Shown here one piece after another: positions 16,144 to 24,866 of a stretch of 64,000 nucleotides of DNA. Within the stretch, counting starts at the first letter, position 1. Each line of letters starts with the position of its first letter. The position numbers and the translations under genes are program-made. The notes under the pieces were generated by a model. That model was not told the origin of the DNA. It ran no database searches and saw only the letters and a list, made by a program, of their open reading frames with translations. The DNA comes from Anaerolineales bacterium UBA2181 (GTDB lineage: Bacteria; Chloroflexota; Anaerolineae; Promineifilales; UBA4811): contig DCVT01000031.1 in assembly GCA_002328075.1 (NCBI GenBank), positions 248,001 to 312,000 of the forward strand, written 5' to 3'.

Positions 16144-17263
16144 TCACTGCCTCCAGATGGTTTGCCAGGCGCCGGCCGATGGCCAGAACCGAATACCGGG
16201 CTCGGAAAAGGTCGTGGCCCTGTTGAGACAGTCGTTGCTGAAGGCCGCGATCGGCGCTGACCGTGCGGATGGCGTTAGCCAATGCTGCGGGGTCGGCCCG
16301 CTCACAAAGCCAGATGTGCTCACCGTGGGTGAGTGCCGAGCGCACCGTCGGCGAGTCTCCGCTAATGACCGGCCGAGCCATGGCCAGGCCTTCATAGATC
16401 TTGTTCTGAATCGTCATCAACGATTGGGGTGTGGTGCCAAAGACACCCAGGCAGATGTCGGCCCGGGCAACCCGTGCCGAAAGGTCGGTGGGCGACATCC
16501 AGTTCCGGAACGAGACGTTGGACAGCCCGAATTCCTGTACGAACGATTCGGCTTCCGCCCTATCGGGACCGTCGCCTATCAGGTCAAAATGGATGTGCCG
16601 CTCATCGGCCAATAGGTGCGCTGCCTGAACAATGGTGAGCGTGCCGTGGTTGGGAATAAAGGTCCCATAGTACACAACTCGGCAGGTGCCGTCGATGATG
16701 CTGGGGCCGGGAGCCGGCCGATAGATGCGGTCATCGGCCCCGGTCGGCACCAGGCGGAATCGTTCGGGAGCCAGGCCGTGCAAAGTCCCGTAGAACCGGA
16801 CATACTCGGCTGTATCCGAGATGAGCAAGTCCGGCAGCCGGCAGGCAAGCTTTTCAACCGCCTTGATGAGCGAGCCCGTGAACGGACTCTGGGCGGTTAG
16901 CCCGCGCTCCTCCGAAATGAGGTATATGGACATGAATACATCCAGCACCAGCGGTTTTCGGGCCAATCTGGCCAGAGGCCAGGCGGCGAAGGCATCCAGG
17001 TAACCGGGGTAACCGAGCATCAGAACGTCGTATGGACCCACCTGGCGGTAGGCTCGGAGCAGTCTCGCGTACGAAGCGAGCACCCGCGCCAAGAACCGCG
17101 GGCTGCGCCAACCTCCACTGGCTTTGTCGACCCGGTCCTCTATCCCTGACCATAGAGGAACGTGGCACTCTACCACGTCCACCGAGTTGGCGCGGAGTCC
17201 GTCGATGGCAATGACGTTGCGCGAGTACTCTTGCCTATAGGTGCCGAAATAGCAGACGCGCAT
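16127..17263 (-). CDS. Glycosyltransferase family 4
   Basis: About 378 residues, GT-B fold. N-terminus MRVCYFGTYRQEYSRN, a long first Rossmann domain with MLGYPGYLDAF, and the C-terminal donor site VVYYGTFIPNHG and NKIYEGLAMARPVISGD (retaining-type Glu). ATG at 17263 is preferred to the longer frame (17383): GGGCGG lies about 8 bases upstream and the family N-terminus begins there. It overlaps the upstream membrane-protein gene by 29 bases. Confidence 0.85.
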   Translation of the reverse strand: MRVCYFGTYRQEYSRNVIAIDGLRANSVDVVECHVPLWSGIEDRVDKASGGWRSPRFLARVLASYARLLRAYRQVGPYDVLMLGYPGYLDAFAAWPLARLARKPLVLDVFMSIYLISEERGLTAQSPFTGSLIKAVEKLACRLPDLLISDTAEYVRFYGTLHGLAPERFRLVPTGADDRIYRPAPGPSIIDGTCRVVYYGTFIPNHGTLTIVQAAHLLADERHIHFDLIGDGPDRAEAESFVQEFGLSNVSFRNWMSPTDLSARVARADICLGVFGTTPQSLMTIQNKIYEGLAMARPVISGDSPTVRSALTHGEHIWLCERADPAALANAIRTVSADRGLQQRLSQQGHDLFRARYSVLAIGRRLANHLEAVSAGER

Positions 17264-19298
17264 CGCTGCGACCGCCCATGAATGCCCATTTGCCAGTTTT
17301 GACTTCGGCTGCTGCCGTCCCGCTGACTGACTCGCCCGATGCTGGCCGACCCGAGGAAGCGTTTCCCGGGCAGAGAGGGACACCTTGGGTGATGATCTGA
17401 TAGATCGATACGCCGCCCTCGTGATAGCACAGGCGTGCCAGCGACGACTGGCTCAATAGGTCGGCCGAAAGGCCGGGGCCGGAAAAATCACCCATCCGGC
17501 CCAGGTACACATAATCCACGCCCAGTGATTGCAGGCTCTTGACCGCAGTGTGGTTGGACTCGAGTTCTTCGGCTGCACGCGCCAATGCCAGAATCCAGGG
17601 TTGATACTCATCCCCTGCCAGCGTCAGAAGCATCACGCCGGCCGTGGTCTGCCGTCCGGTCAAGTAGGGAATCCAATAACCGGCGTCGGTGCCGTGGGGC
17701 GCATAAGGCAACCAGAAGAACGTATTCACCGCAAAGAGCGAGTCGGCCGGAGTGTTCTCGCGAATCCAGTCCATGGCGCCTATGTCCTCACGCGTGACAA
17801 AGTAGCGAAAGCCTTCAATATCGGCTGCTCGCGCGTGACTACCCACGAACCCACACGCCAGCGCAGCGGCGACCAGCCCACGGGACCAGCCGAGCCGCGA
17901 GGCGGCCGGACCGATGCCCAACAATTGCTCGCCGGTGGCTCCGATCACCAATCCGATTGGCAGGTAGAGCATGATCAGGATGGCGCCCAGGTTGGTCAGG
18001 CTCAACCAAGTCACCCCAAGCCGGTAGCCGTTGGCCAAGGCGACCAAGGCGGCCGTCCAGGCAAGGGAGGCCAGCACCAGCTTATTGCGCCTGAGTAACC
18101 CGGCGACGCCTGCCAGCCCGGCCAGAACCAGCAGCCAGGTCCGCGCGGCCAGCTCGGGGACGGTGTTCCAGGAATACTCAAAGTACTGGCGCGATGTCTG
18201 TTGTATCCCTTCTGCGGTGACCCACTCCCGGCCCCCGACGGCAGGTCCAGCGGTTCGGGTGGCAAACCCGGCAAAGGCGGCTGACAGCGCTGGCAAGATA
18301 ACCGCCACGGAAAGAGCGCCGATGACGGCGCTACCCAGAACCAACTGGAGCCGAGCGCTGTGGCTGCGTTCCTGCCACAGTTCCCACGCCAAGGTGATGA
18401 GCAAGAGAGGCAGGTAGAAAACGGCGACCCTAAAGTGCAATAGATAGAGCGCCCCGTTGAGCATGGCTGCCAGCGACATGGGCCACCAGTGGGCAGAAAG
18501 GGACTGTGCCCCAGGTGCTTGCCGCCATCCCTTCAACGCCTCCCAGGTCACCAGCCAGGCGATCAGCAGAATGGTCTGGCTGGCTACCTGGGTGAACCGT
18601 CCCCAGTTCACATAAAACGCTGGCTGGTGAGATAGCAGTCCCACGACCACCGCGCCCAAGATGGCGCCCACCCGGCCGCACTTTCGGTCCAGAACCAGAT
18701 AGACGCCCAGCCCACATAAGCCGTTGAGAAGTTGCGCAGTCCACAGCAGGGCGGTATGGGCAGGCACGCGCGCCAGGCTGGCGGCTGCACCGGTCAGGGC
18801 ATACAAACCCAGGTGGTATTCTGCCAACGGGACCGGGGCGTACGGCTCCAATGTGAACGGCAACTGGCCTAACCCGGCCGTCAGTTGGGTCAGGAGGGTG
18901 TGGTGCAGCGAGTCCGACCAGGCGGGGTAAGGCTGACCCCGGATGATCCAGATGCGCGTAAAAAGGGTCATGCCAAAAACCGCCACCGCAATCCATTCCA
19001 TGCCGTCCAGCGTGAATAGCGATCGCACGTGCCGGCGCAGGCGAAGGGCAGCAAACAGCGCCATCAACAGGAGCAGCAAACCGATCTGGTGCGGACCGAA
19101 CCTCAACCCAGGCAGCAGGGCTCGCGTGGTGTAGTAAAGCACCGGGTAAAAGGCGATGCCCAGTCCGATAGCCACAATCCAACGTTGCAGACCACGCCAT
19201 TGATACCAGGCGCGGCCGAGGCTGAGCAGTGCCCAGCCCGGGATGGCGAGCATCCCGATGGCCGTGACGAGCAGCCGGAGTCCCTCTATGTTCTGCAG
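17235..19298 (-). CDS. Large polytopic membrane protein, GT39-like (probable CTG start)
   Basis: About 687 residues with some 14 hydrophobic segments and a soluble C-terminal region (IGAMDWIRENTPADSLF). The first outer loop contains PAWSDSLHH, an acidic/His motif in the place of the GT-C metal loop. ATG at 19253 would begin in the middle of the first membrane helix; the same frame runs back to CTG at 19298, which has GAGG 8 bases upstream and restores the helix (LRLLVTAIGMLAIPGWALL). A stop codon precedes it at 19304-19302. Function is inferred from topology; a lipid-linked sugar transferase is the likeliest role. Confidence 0.68.
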   Translation of the reverse strand: MQNIEGLRLLVTAIGMLAIPGWALLSLGRAWYQWRGLQRWIVAIGLGIAFYPVLYYTTRALLPGLRFGPHQIGLLLLLMALFAALRLRRHVRSLFTLDGMEWIAVAVFGMTLFTRIWIIRGQPYPAWSDSLHHTLLTQLTAGLGQLPFTLEPYAPVPLAEYHLGLYALTGAAASLARVPAHTALLWTAQLLNGLCGLGVYLVLDRKCGRVGAILGAVVVGLLSHQPAFYVNWGRFTQVASQTILLIAWLVTWEALKGWRQAPGAQSLSAHWWPMSLAAMLNGALYLLHFRVAVFYLPLLLITLAWELWQERSHSARLQLVLGSAVIGALSVAVILPALSAAFAGFATRTAGPAVGGREWVTAEGIQQTSRQYFEYSWNTVPELAARTWLLVLAGLAGVAGLLRRNKLVLASLAWTAALVALANGYRLGVTWLSLTNLGAILIMLYLPIGLVIGATGEQLLGIGPAASRLGWSRGLVAAALACGFVGSHARAADIEGFRYFVTREDIGAMDWIRENTPADSLFAVNTFFWLPYAPHGTDAGYWIPYLTGRQTTAGVMLLTLAGDEYQPWILALARAAEELESNHTAVKSLQSLGVDYVYLGRMGDFSGPGLSADLLSQSSLARLCYHEGGVSIYQIITQGVPLCPGNASSGRPASGESVSGTAAAEVKTGKWAFMGGRSDARLLFRHL

Positions 19299-19455
19299 TT
19301 CCTACACCTCACTGAATGTGTGCAACACTTCGGCTCAGTTGACCTATGGATAAGGCTGACGCGAACAGACACCCGCATCCTTCAAGTCCGGTGGCATCGA
19401 GGCGTGCTCTTGCGCTCCAGGAATCTGCTGCCGAATCAATCCTGCGCCAGCCATC

Positions 19456-19945
19456 TCAACCAGACTTAAAAGAGCCACTCGGTGCATGAGGGCAAAATGC
19501 GCTACTTGACCGGGCTGCCGGGTTTTTTCCAACCATGGGCTGCCACCGGCCCGTATCAGTGACAGGGTGGTGCGCCCGGAAAGGGTACCGTCCCTGCGGC
19601 CAAAAACCCACATAGAGGGAATTATACAGGCAAGCCCCCGCCGTGGCTATTACCACCAGCGCACGAGCCGCCAAACACGCGCGCAGGCCCACATCCAGAC
19701 TGCACCAACGCTGGCGGGCGGCCGCGCCAGGAAAGCCCGGCGAGGTGAGTGCGCTGAGAGCTGCCAGGCCACACACCCAGTCGGGGTTCCCGAATTTCAC
19801 GCTACCTGCCGTCGAGGCTCTTACCGGTCAGTTCGCAGCGCGGCCGCCTTTCAGTTGCCCCGAGTCCACGGACGAATCAATCGCAGTGGTGCGGCGATGG
19901 CAAGCACAGCCAGACCGTCCAGCAGCGCGATCTGTCCGCTGAATC
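19456..19945 (-). pseudogene. Possible remnant of a DUF2142/GT39-type membrane protein
   Basis: Two minus-strand fragments in different frames look like membrane-protein pieces. One (from about 19943) reads MQAEGFSGQIALLDGLAVLA then a short hydrophobic stretch and stop. The other (ending at 19456) contains a hydrophobic helix then NSLYVGFWPQGRYPF. The adjacent intact DUF2142 gene has an equivalent helix followed by VYQPSQGRYFM. This supports a degraded paralogue, but the fragments are short and chance similarity is possible. Confidence 0.25.
19621..19649 (-). promoter_or_regulatory. Candidate internal promoter upstream of the GT39-like gene
   Basis: Minus strand: perfect -10 TATAAT at 19626-19621, 17-base spacer, -35 TAGCCA at 19649-19644 (4 of 6). 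The transcript would start near 19613 and have a leader of about 315 bases before the CTG start at 19298. It resembles the element at 13763-13791 in sequence. Confidence 0.4.
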
Positions 19946-19977
19946 CTTCTGCCTGCATTCGCACATACCTTCTTGCG

Positions 19978-22626
19978 TCAAGGAGCCGATCTGGACACGA
20001 TGCGCGGTGCACCCCACATGCTCCAGTCCCAATCATTGTTCGCCAGGGGCTGGGTCTGGAGACGAAGGTTCACCACTTGTCCCGCATACGGGGATAGGTC
20101 CACCGATCGGTGCAGCCAGCCACGCTGCTCGGGATTCTTGCGCGGATCCACCACTTCCCAGAAAATGGTTTCGATGACGTCTTCTTGGCTGATCGCAGCA
20201 ATGAAGGCGACTCCGTCGCCCTGCTCCGCCTCCCAGGTTTCTGGGGCCAACGCCAGATCAAAGCAGAGTTCGGCATTCGGAGGGATCGTGACATGAAACA
20301 CGGCAGCCGACGGCGCGTGCATCCAGATGGCCAACCGAGCCTCTTGGTTGATCTCAACCCAACGAAGGCTAACATGGTTCTTCGGATCCTCAATCCTAGT
20401 CGACCAATCGTCAAGAGCCAAGGGAAGATCAGAGTGGACAACCTGCTCCAGAGAACGCAGAGTTCTTGTTGATTCAGCCAGGTCGATTGTCACCCAGTCA
20501 GGCGAATGTCCCATCTGAAATCCCCATCCCACAAAACCGGCTCCCAATGCCGCGCCTATCAACAGAGGGATCCATTCTCTGCCGCCGTGCCCAGTCCGCG
20601 GCTCGTTGACCAGCAGAATCACCAGCAACAGGGTACCCACCAGCGCGATGGAAGCCAGGCCAATCAGTGCTCCTCCTTTGAACACTCCAGGCTTGAGTTG
20701 GCTCAGTCGGTCGAGCAGGACCTCCGCCTGCTCAAATCTGCTACGGGTGAGAAATACGAGGTGTTCCCACCATTCGGCCGGTGATTCCGCGCTGTATTCT
20801 ACGCTCACCGGCGGGTCGTAATGCCAGTCGGTGGTTGTCATTATGCTCACCTGGCGACTGGGGCTGACGATAGAGGTCGCCGTGACGTACATTGGCACGG
20901 CGCCCACGAGCTGGGAAGAGGGAACAACGATCCGTACGGGCGTCAAGGTTGCGGATAGATCGATAGGTTCAGACACGAACTGACGCCCGCTAGAAGACGT
21001 TTCCTCGATCTGTACCTGCACCTGCTCCACCGCTTCGTCTGTCTGCAACCACACCGTGAGGGCCGAAAGGCCTTCTCGTTGGGGTTGGAACGCGATTCCA
21101 GCCATGCTGCTGCCATCTGGGCTTGAAACGGCCGCCCAATTGCTGATTGTGGGCGTGGGATCATCTTTGAGGACGTAATATCGAGGCACAATGGTCAGCA
21201 CAAGCGCACCCACGTTGATGGCGATGAACCCAGTCCGAACCGCGACGTGCATGGCAGGGCGCAGATTCCGCGGCGTTAACTCGATCAATCCCGTCACCAT
21301 CAGTAACATCTGAAATGCAATCCCGTGCATAAAGTATCGACCTTGGGAGGGTTGATACACGCTGTATTCCTGCCAGCGAAGGTAACCGTAGAATCCCAAT
21401 AGCCCCGCAATCGCCAGGCAGGAGACCGAAGCGACCAAGATACCCTTCTGCTCGCGTGTCCAGGTTCTTGTAGACCACGATCGGCTGGCGTATGCCACCA
21501 ATCCGGCAATCGATAAATAGATCCCCCACCGAATCAGTATGTAGAGGGACTCTGGCATCAGCGTATCTAGCCACCCAAAGTGGCCCCAGTAGCTTTTGAG
21601 AAGAACCGTCTGCAATCGTTGTTCGTATGAGGAGATAAAGTGGACAAGAGTCCAGGTGTAATCCGGTTTGGGGTCAGTGCCCCAGATATCGTTGGTGGGG
21701 TTTGAATATAGCGGACTGTCGTTGAGTTGCACACTGCGATAGATTCCCCAACCACCTGCCAGCAGAGCCGTCACACTCATTACTGCCAACAGCAGCAGCC
21801 AACGTGACCATTGTCGGCGCAGTTGCCATCCGGCCATGAGCAGAGCTAGGCCCAGTGCCGGCAAGATTGACAGCATTTGTGGTTTGGTCAGAATCCCAAG
21901 GCCGATCAATCCGCCGACGCCCAGGGCCCGTCGCAGCGTCAGACCGCGAACGGCAATTCGGACGCTCATCAGAGCCAGCGCGGAAGACAGGAAAAACAAC
22001 AGATTGTCGCTGTTGATTGCAGCCCCGAGGAAGGTGAACATGGGGTGAAATGCCACCGCCGCGCAAATGGTAAGACGCATCGAGCGTCGCGACGGAAATA
22101 CCTCTCGAGTGATGAGCCAGACGACATAGGTAGTGGCGGTGCTCAGCACGACCGAAAAGAGCCGGACAGCGAACGCCCGTGTCAGCAGGTCACCTCCGTA
22201 GACCAGACGGTAAACGACGGCGGATAGGGCATAATAGAGGGGTGGTAGATGCAGGGCTGGGCTGTAGCAGCCCACCTCGGCCGGCGTCCACCGTTCCTCC
22301 TTGGGCAGGGCGGCGAGTTGATACTCTGTAGAATGGTGTGATCCTGCCTCGAACGATTGTCTGTTCATCGGCCGGAATGCGACGTGATGAACCTCGAGCC
22401 AGTATCTGCTCTTGCAGAGTTCCAAACTCATGTGAACGTCGTCTCGGCCAGGAAGCCGCCCGGTTTCGGCAATGAATTGAATGGGTGCAAAGTGGACGTA
22501 CTCGTCCGGCGCCTGCCAAAGTGGGATGAGGGCAACCCACATGACACCTTTTAGGAACACTGTGATCATCAGTATAGCGATCACCCTGCGTTCTGCGACC
22601 AACCCGCTCGCTTTGCCCTGTCTCAT
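19978..22626 (-). CDS. DUF2142-family polytopic membrane protein with C-terminal soluble domain
   Basis: An 882-residue protein. Hydrophobic helices span about residues 12-480, with the DUF2142/GT-C loop motif PDEYVHF after the first helix and SQGRYFM late in the membrane domain. A large outer domain (about 500-650) is followed by another two helices and a final beta-rich domain (about 750-882, ending in WDWSMWGAPRIV), like galactose-binding sandwich modules. Predicted to act on a glycan outside the membrane. ATG at 22626 follows the LPG-synthase-like gene after a 64-base gap. Confidence 0.75.
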   Translation of the reverse strand: MRQGKASGLVAERRVIAILMITVFLKGVMWVALIPLWQAPDEYVHFAPIQFIAETGRLPGRDDVHMSLELCKSRYWLEVHHVAFRPMNRQSFEAGSHHSTEYQLAALPKEERWTPAEVGCYSPALHLPPLYYALSAVVYRLVYGGDLLTRAFAVRLFSVVLSTATTYVVWLITREVFPSRRSMRLTICAAVAFHPMFTFLGAAINSDNLLFFLSSALALMSVRIAVRGLTLRRALGVGGLIGLGILTKPQMLSILPALGLALLMAGWQLRRQWSRWLLLLAVMSVTALLAGGWGIYRSVQLNDSPLYSNPTNDIWGTDPKPDYTWTLVHFISSYEQRLQTVLLKSYWGHFGWLDTLMPESLYILIRWGIYLSIAGLVAYASRSWSTRTWTREQKGILVASVSCLAIAGLLGFYGYLRWQEYSVYQPSQGRYFMHGIAFQMLLMVTGLIELTPRNLRPAMHVAVRTGFIAINVGALVLTIVPRYYVLKDDPTPTISNWAAVSSPDGSSMAGIAFQPQREGLSALTVWLQTDEAVEQVQVQIEETSSSGRQFVSEPIDLSATLTPVRIVVPSSQLVGAVPMYVTATSIVSPSRQVSIMTTTDWHYDPPVSVEYSAESPAEWWEHLVFLTRSRFEQAEVLLDRLSQLKPGVFKGGALIGLASIALVGTLLLVILLVNEPRTGHGGREWIPLLIGAALGAGFVGWGFQMGHSPDWVTIDLAESTRTLRSLEQVVHSDLPLALDDWSTRIEDPKNHVSLRWVEINQEARLAIWMHAPSAAVFHVTIPPNAELCFDLALAPETWEAEQGDGVAFIAAISQEDVIETIFWEVVDPRKNPEQRGWLHRSVDLSPYAGQVVNLRLQTQPLANNDWDWSMWGAPRIVSRSAP

Positions 22627-22690
22627 ATGCGATGCCTACGTTTCAGGATAGATGTGCTGGAAGCGCCCTCAGGTTGCTGATACGGCTTGA

Positions 22691-23662
22691 CTATTCGCGG
22701 GGCATGCTTGCCCGTTTGGTCAGTTCGGATACGCCCAAGATGTTCGCAGAGATGATTCCCAGCAGCAAGGGCCAGCCAGGAGAAAAGAGCCGCTGGATGA
22801 CAGCTGTAGAAAGGGCAAGGGCCTGAGGTACGTCCAATTGAGTGAGTAACAAGACAAGACTGGCGTCGCGCACACCTAATCCCATGGGAATGAGAGAGAT
22901 TGTGCCGGCGGTCAGCGAGACCGAAACGGCCGCCAGCAACGCCAATGGTGACGGCGCCGGGCAAAACAGCCTCAAAACGAGCCACATACGCAAGGCTTCC
23001 ACAGTTAACATAAGGAGATCCAGAATCGCTGCGGCCAGGACTGCCCACACCGGCAAGCGGTGCAATCCCGCCTGGACTTGCTCGATGAAATGGAGTGCAC
23101 GCCGAGTTATGTGTGGAAAACGCAGGCGCATCTGGGGACTCAGAATGCGGTTGACCGGTACTCGCCAGACCAGGACCACACCAGCCAAAAGCGCTGCAAT
23201 CAAAAGAACAGTCGACGTGGGCCCCACGGAGGGAAAGAGATAGGTGATACCGAGTACAGCGACTAGGGCAGGCACGAGTATGCCCACAAGTGCCTCCACT
23301 GCTATCAGGGCCGTGCCGGTGGAAAAGGGGATGCCCATTGACTGGTAGCACAGGAACACCCGTAGCGGAATTCCCACCTTGATCGGCGTGATATAGTTGG
23401 CGCTGAGACTGGCGGTGAGCACAAGATAGGTCTGCCAGAGTGTGGGGCTGTGCCCGCTGACTCGTATTAACAGATATACGAGCAGCGTGTAAAGGGCGGT
23501 ACCGAGCACCGTCAACGACAAAATCAGAACCAGCGCGTTACCACCGGTGTGGCGAATGAGATCCCAATCCACGTCTCGCAGCAGAAAAGCCAACGAAGCG
23601 GCACTGATCACAACCAGTACGGTGATGACAGCTATGACGATGATGGAGGATCTGCGATTCAT
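22691..23662 (-). CDS. Lysylphosphatidylglycerol synthase-like/AglD-type membrane protein
   Basis: A 323-residue integral membrane protein of the UPF0104 group (lysylphosphatidylglycerol synthase transmembrane region), related to archaeal AglD. About eight helices; typical segments are SLSANYITPIKVGIPLRVF and MGLGVRDASLVLLL. ATG at 23662 (MNRRSSIIVIAV) is preferred to the frame start at 23797, since it falls 22 bases after the upstream stop and begins at the first helix. Members next to glycosyltransferases are thought to handle lipid-linked sugars; the exact role is unknown. Confidence 0.8.
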   Translation of the reverse strand: MNRRSSIIVIAVITVLVVISAASLAFLLRDVDWDLIRHTGGNALVLILSLTVLGTALYTLLVYLLIRVSGHSPTLWQTYLVLTASLSANYITPIKVGIPLRVFLCYQSMGIPFSTGTALIAVEALVGILVPALVAVLGITYLFPSVGPTSTVLLIAALLAGVVLVWRVPVNRILSPQMRLRFPHITRRALHFIEQVQAGLHRLPVWAVLAAAILDLLMLTVEALRMWLVLRLFCPAPSPLALLAAVSVSLTAGTISLIPMGLGVRDASLVLLLTQLDVPQALALSTAVIQRLFSPGWPLLLGIISANILGVSELTKRASMPRE

Positions 23663-23684
23663 GACAGCAGGGCAGCGAAAAAGC

Positions 23685-24866
23685 TCACAGAACCTTGCCC
23701 AATACCTCTTGGTAGACCGCAAGCAGTCTTGCTGTTGCCCGGGGCAAGGTTCGGTCGTTAGCTTCCAGTAGTTCCCAACCTCCCCTGGTGAGCTCATGTC
23801 TCAATGTTGGATTACTCAGGAGATCGAGGATGGCATCAGCTAGAGCCCCTGGATTCTGCGGCGGGACCAAGAAGCAGTTGGTCTGGTGTCCGAAAAAGCC
23901 CGGCGATTGGCCGGCTGCTGTGATAATGCACGGCACACCTACAGCCATCGCCTCCGCGATCGTGGTGCTCCAGGTATTCTCAATTGGGCTTAGGGCCAAG
24001 AAAAGGCTGGATAGCCGCAGTATTGCAGCTACGTCTGACCTTGCCCCAGTGACCCGTACGTGGTCGCCGACTCCCAACCGGTCAATCCGCCGCTGGATTT
24101 CCGGCATCAATGGACCGTCTCCCACAATCAAGAAAATCACATCCTTGCGTCGAGACAGCACTGGGCGGATAGCATCGACCAACGTCAATGGATCTTTGAA
24201 CGGGACAAGGCGTCCCACCAGGGTGACCACGGGTTGCCCAGTGACCACTCCCAATTCCTGCCTCACTTTGGCCGACTCTACATCAGGATGGAATTCATCA
24301 CTGTTGATGGGCAACGGCACCCGGTGTATGTTGGGACAACCAAGTTCGATCAACCGCGCCTCCAGTTCGCTCGAGGTTGCCAACACTGCATCTGCCATTT
24401 CAAGCAACCGTCGTGTGATGGGTTGCGGAACCAGTCGAACATCACTCCCGTGTGTTGTCACTACAATGGGAACTCCCAAGACCTTCTTCAAGAGGCCCCC
24501 TACCGTGACCAGAGGTACCCAATGCACGTGGACCAGATCTTGATGTCTGCCGACCTGAAGAGCTTTCAGCGCGAAACAGAGCAAGAAACTTGGTAGTTGG
24601 AACCAAGCCGCAGGTCGACGCAAGTTGGTCGGGATTCCGTTTCTGTAGGCAATGGCCTGGTGGCTAGGCGGCCACCAGTATCTGAAGCGCCGTACCTGGA
24701 TACCGTCCATCACCTCTCGTGTGGCGCTGTGGCTGGAGGCGGGCGCGACGATGGTAACTGGAATTCCTTGCTGCACCAGCCCGCGCGCTGTCTGAAAAAC
24801 AAAGGACCCAGCAAAATCGCCCGAAAAGCGTGGAAAAGACGTGGTCAGAAAACAGACCCTGATCAT
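23685..24866 (-). CDS. Glycosyltransferase family 4
   Basis: A 393-residue GT-B enzyme. MIRVCFLTTSFPRFSGDFAG is the classic N-terminus; the middle has VVTTHGSDVRLVPQP and VTLVGRLVPFKDP (donor-domain start); the donor site has ENTWSTTIAEAMAVGVPCI (the E-x7-E type pair). ATG at 24866 makes ATGA with the preceding GT2 stop; the longer frame from 25130 has a Cys/Arg-rich non-family N-terminus and is rejected. It lacks the cysteine insert of the GT4 group at 26070-32288. Confidence 0.88.
   Translation of the reverse strand: MIRVCFLTTSFPRFSGDFAGSFVFQTARGLVQQGIPVTIVAPASSHSATREVMDGIQVRRFRYWWPPSHQAIAYRNGIPTNLRRPAAWFQLPSFLLCFALKALQVGRHQDLVHVHWVPLVTVGGLLKKVLGVPIVVTTHGSDVRLVPQPITRRLLEMADAVLATSSELEARLIELGCPNIHRVPLPINSDEFHPDVESAKVRQELGVVTGQPVVTLVGRLVPFKDPLTLVDAIRPVLSRRKDVIFLIVGDGPLMPEIQRRIDRLGVGDHVRVTGARSDVAAILRLSSLFLALSPIENTWSTTIAEAMAVGVPCIITAAGQSPGFFGHQTNCFLVPPQNPGALADAILDLLSNPTLRHELTRGGWELLEANDRTLPRATARLLAVYQEVLGKVL

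Larger units (their letters stand above)
19299..19977. other. 680-bp gap with a possible decayed membrane-protein gene
   Basis: The largest gap in the glycan block. No intact gene is convincing. It contains a promoter candidate (19621-19649) and minus-strand fragments that read like pieces of a membrane glycosyltransferase (see pseudogene entry). A minus-strand frame of 89 codons beginning exactly at the predicted transcript start (19613) was considered and left unassigned. Confidence 0.45.

Noticed and set aside
19344..19613. 89-codon minus-strand frame starting exactly at a predicted transcript start
   Set aside because: Position is suggestive of a leaderless gene, but the product has no domain and the region may be a decayed gene; evidence is too thin to call.
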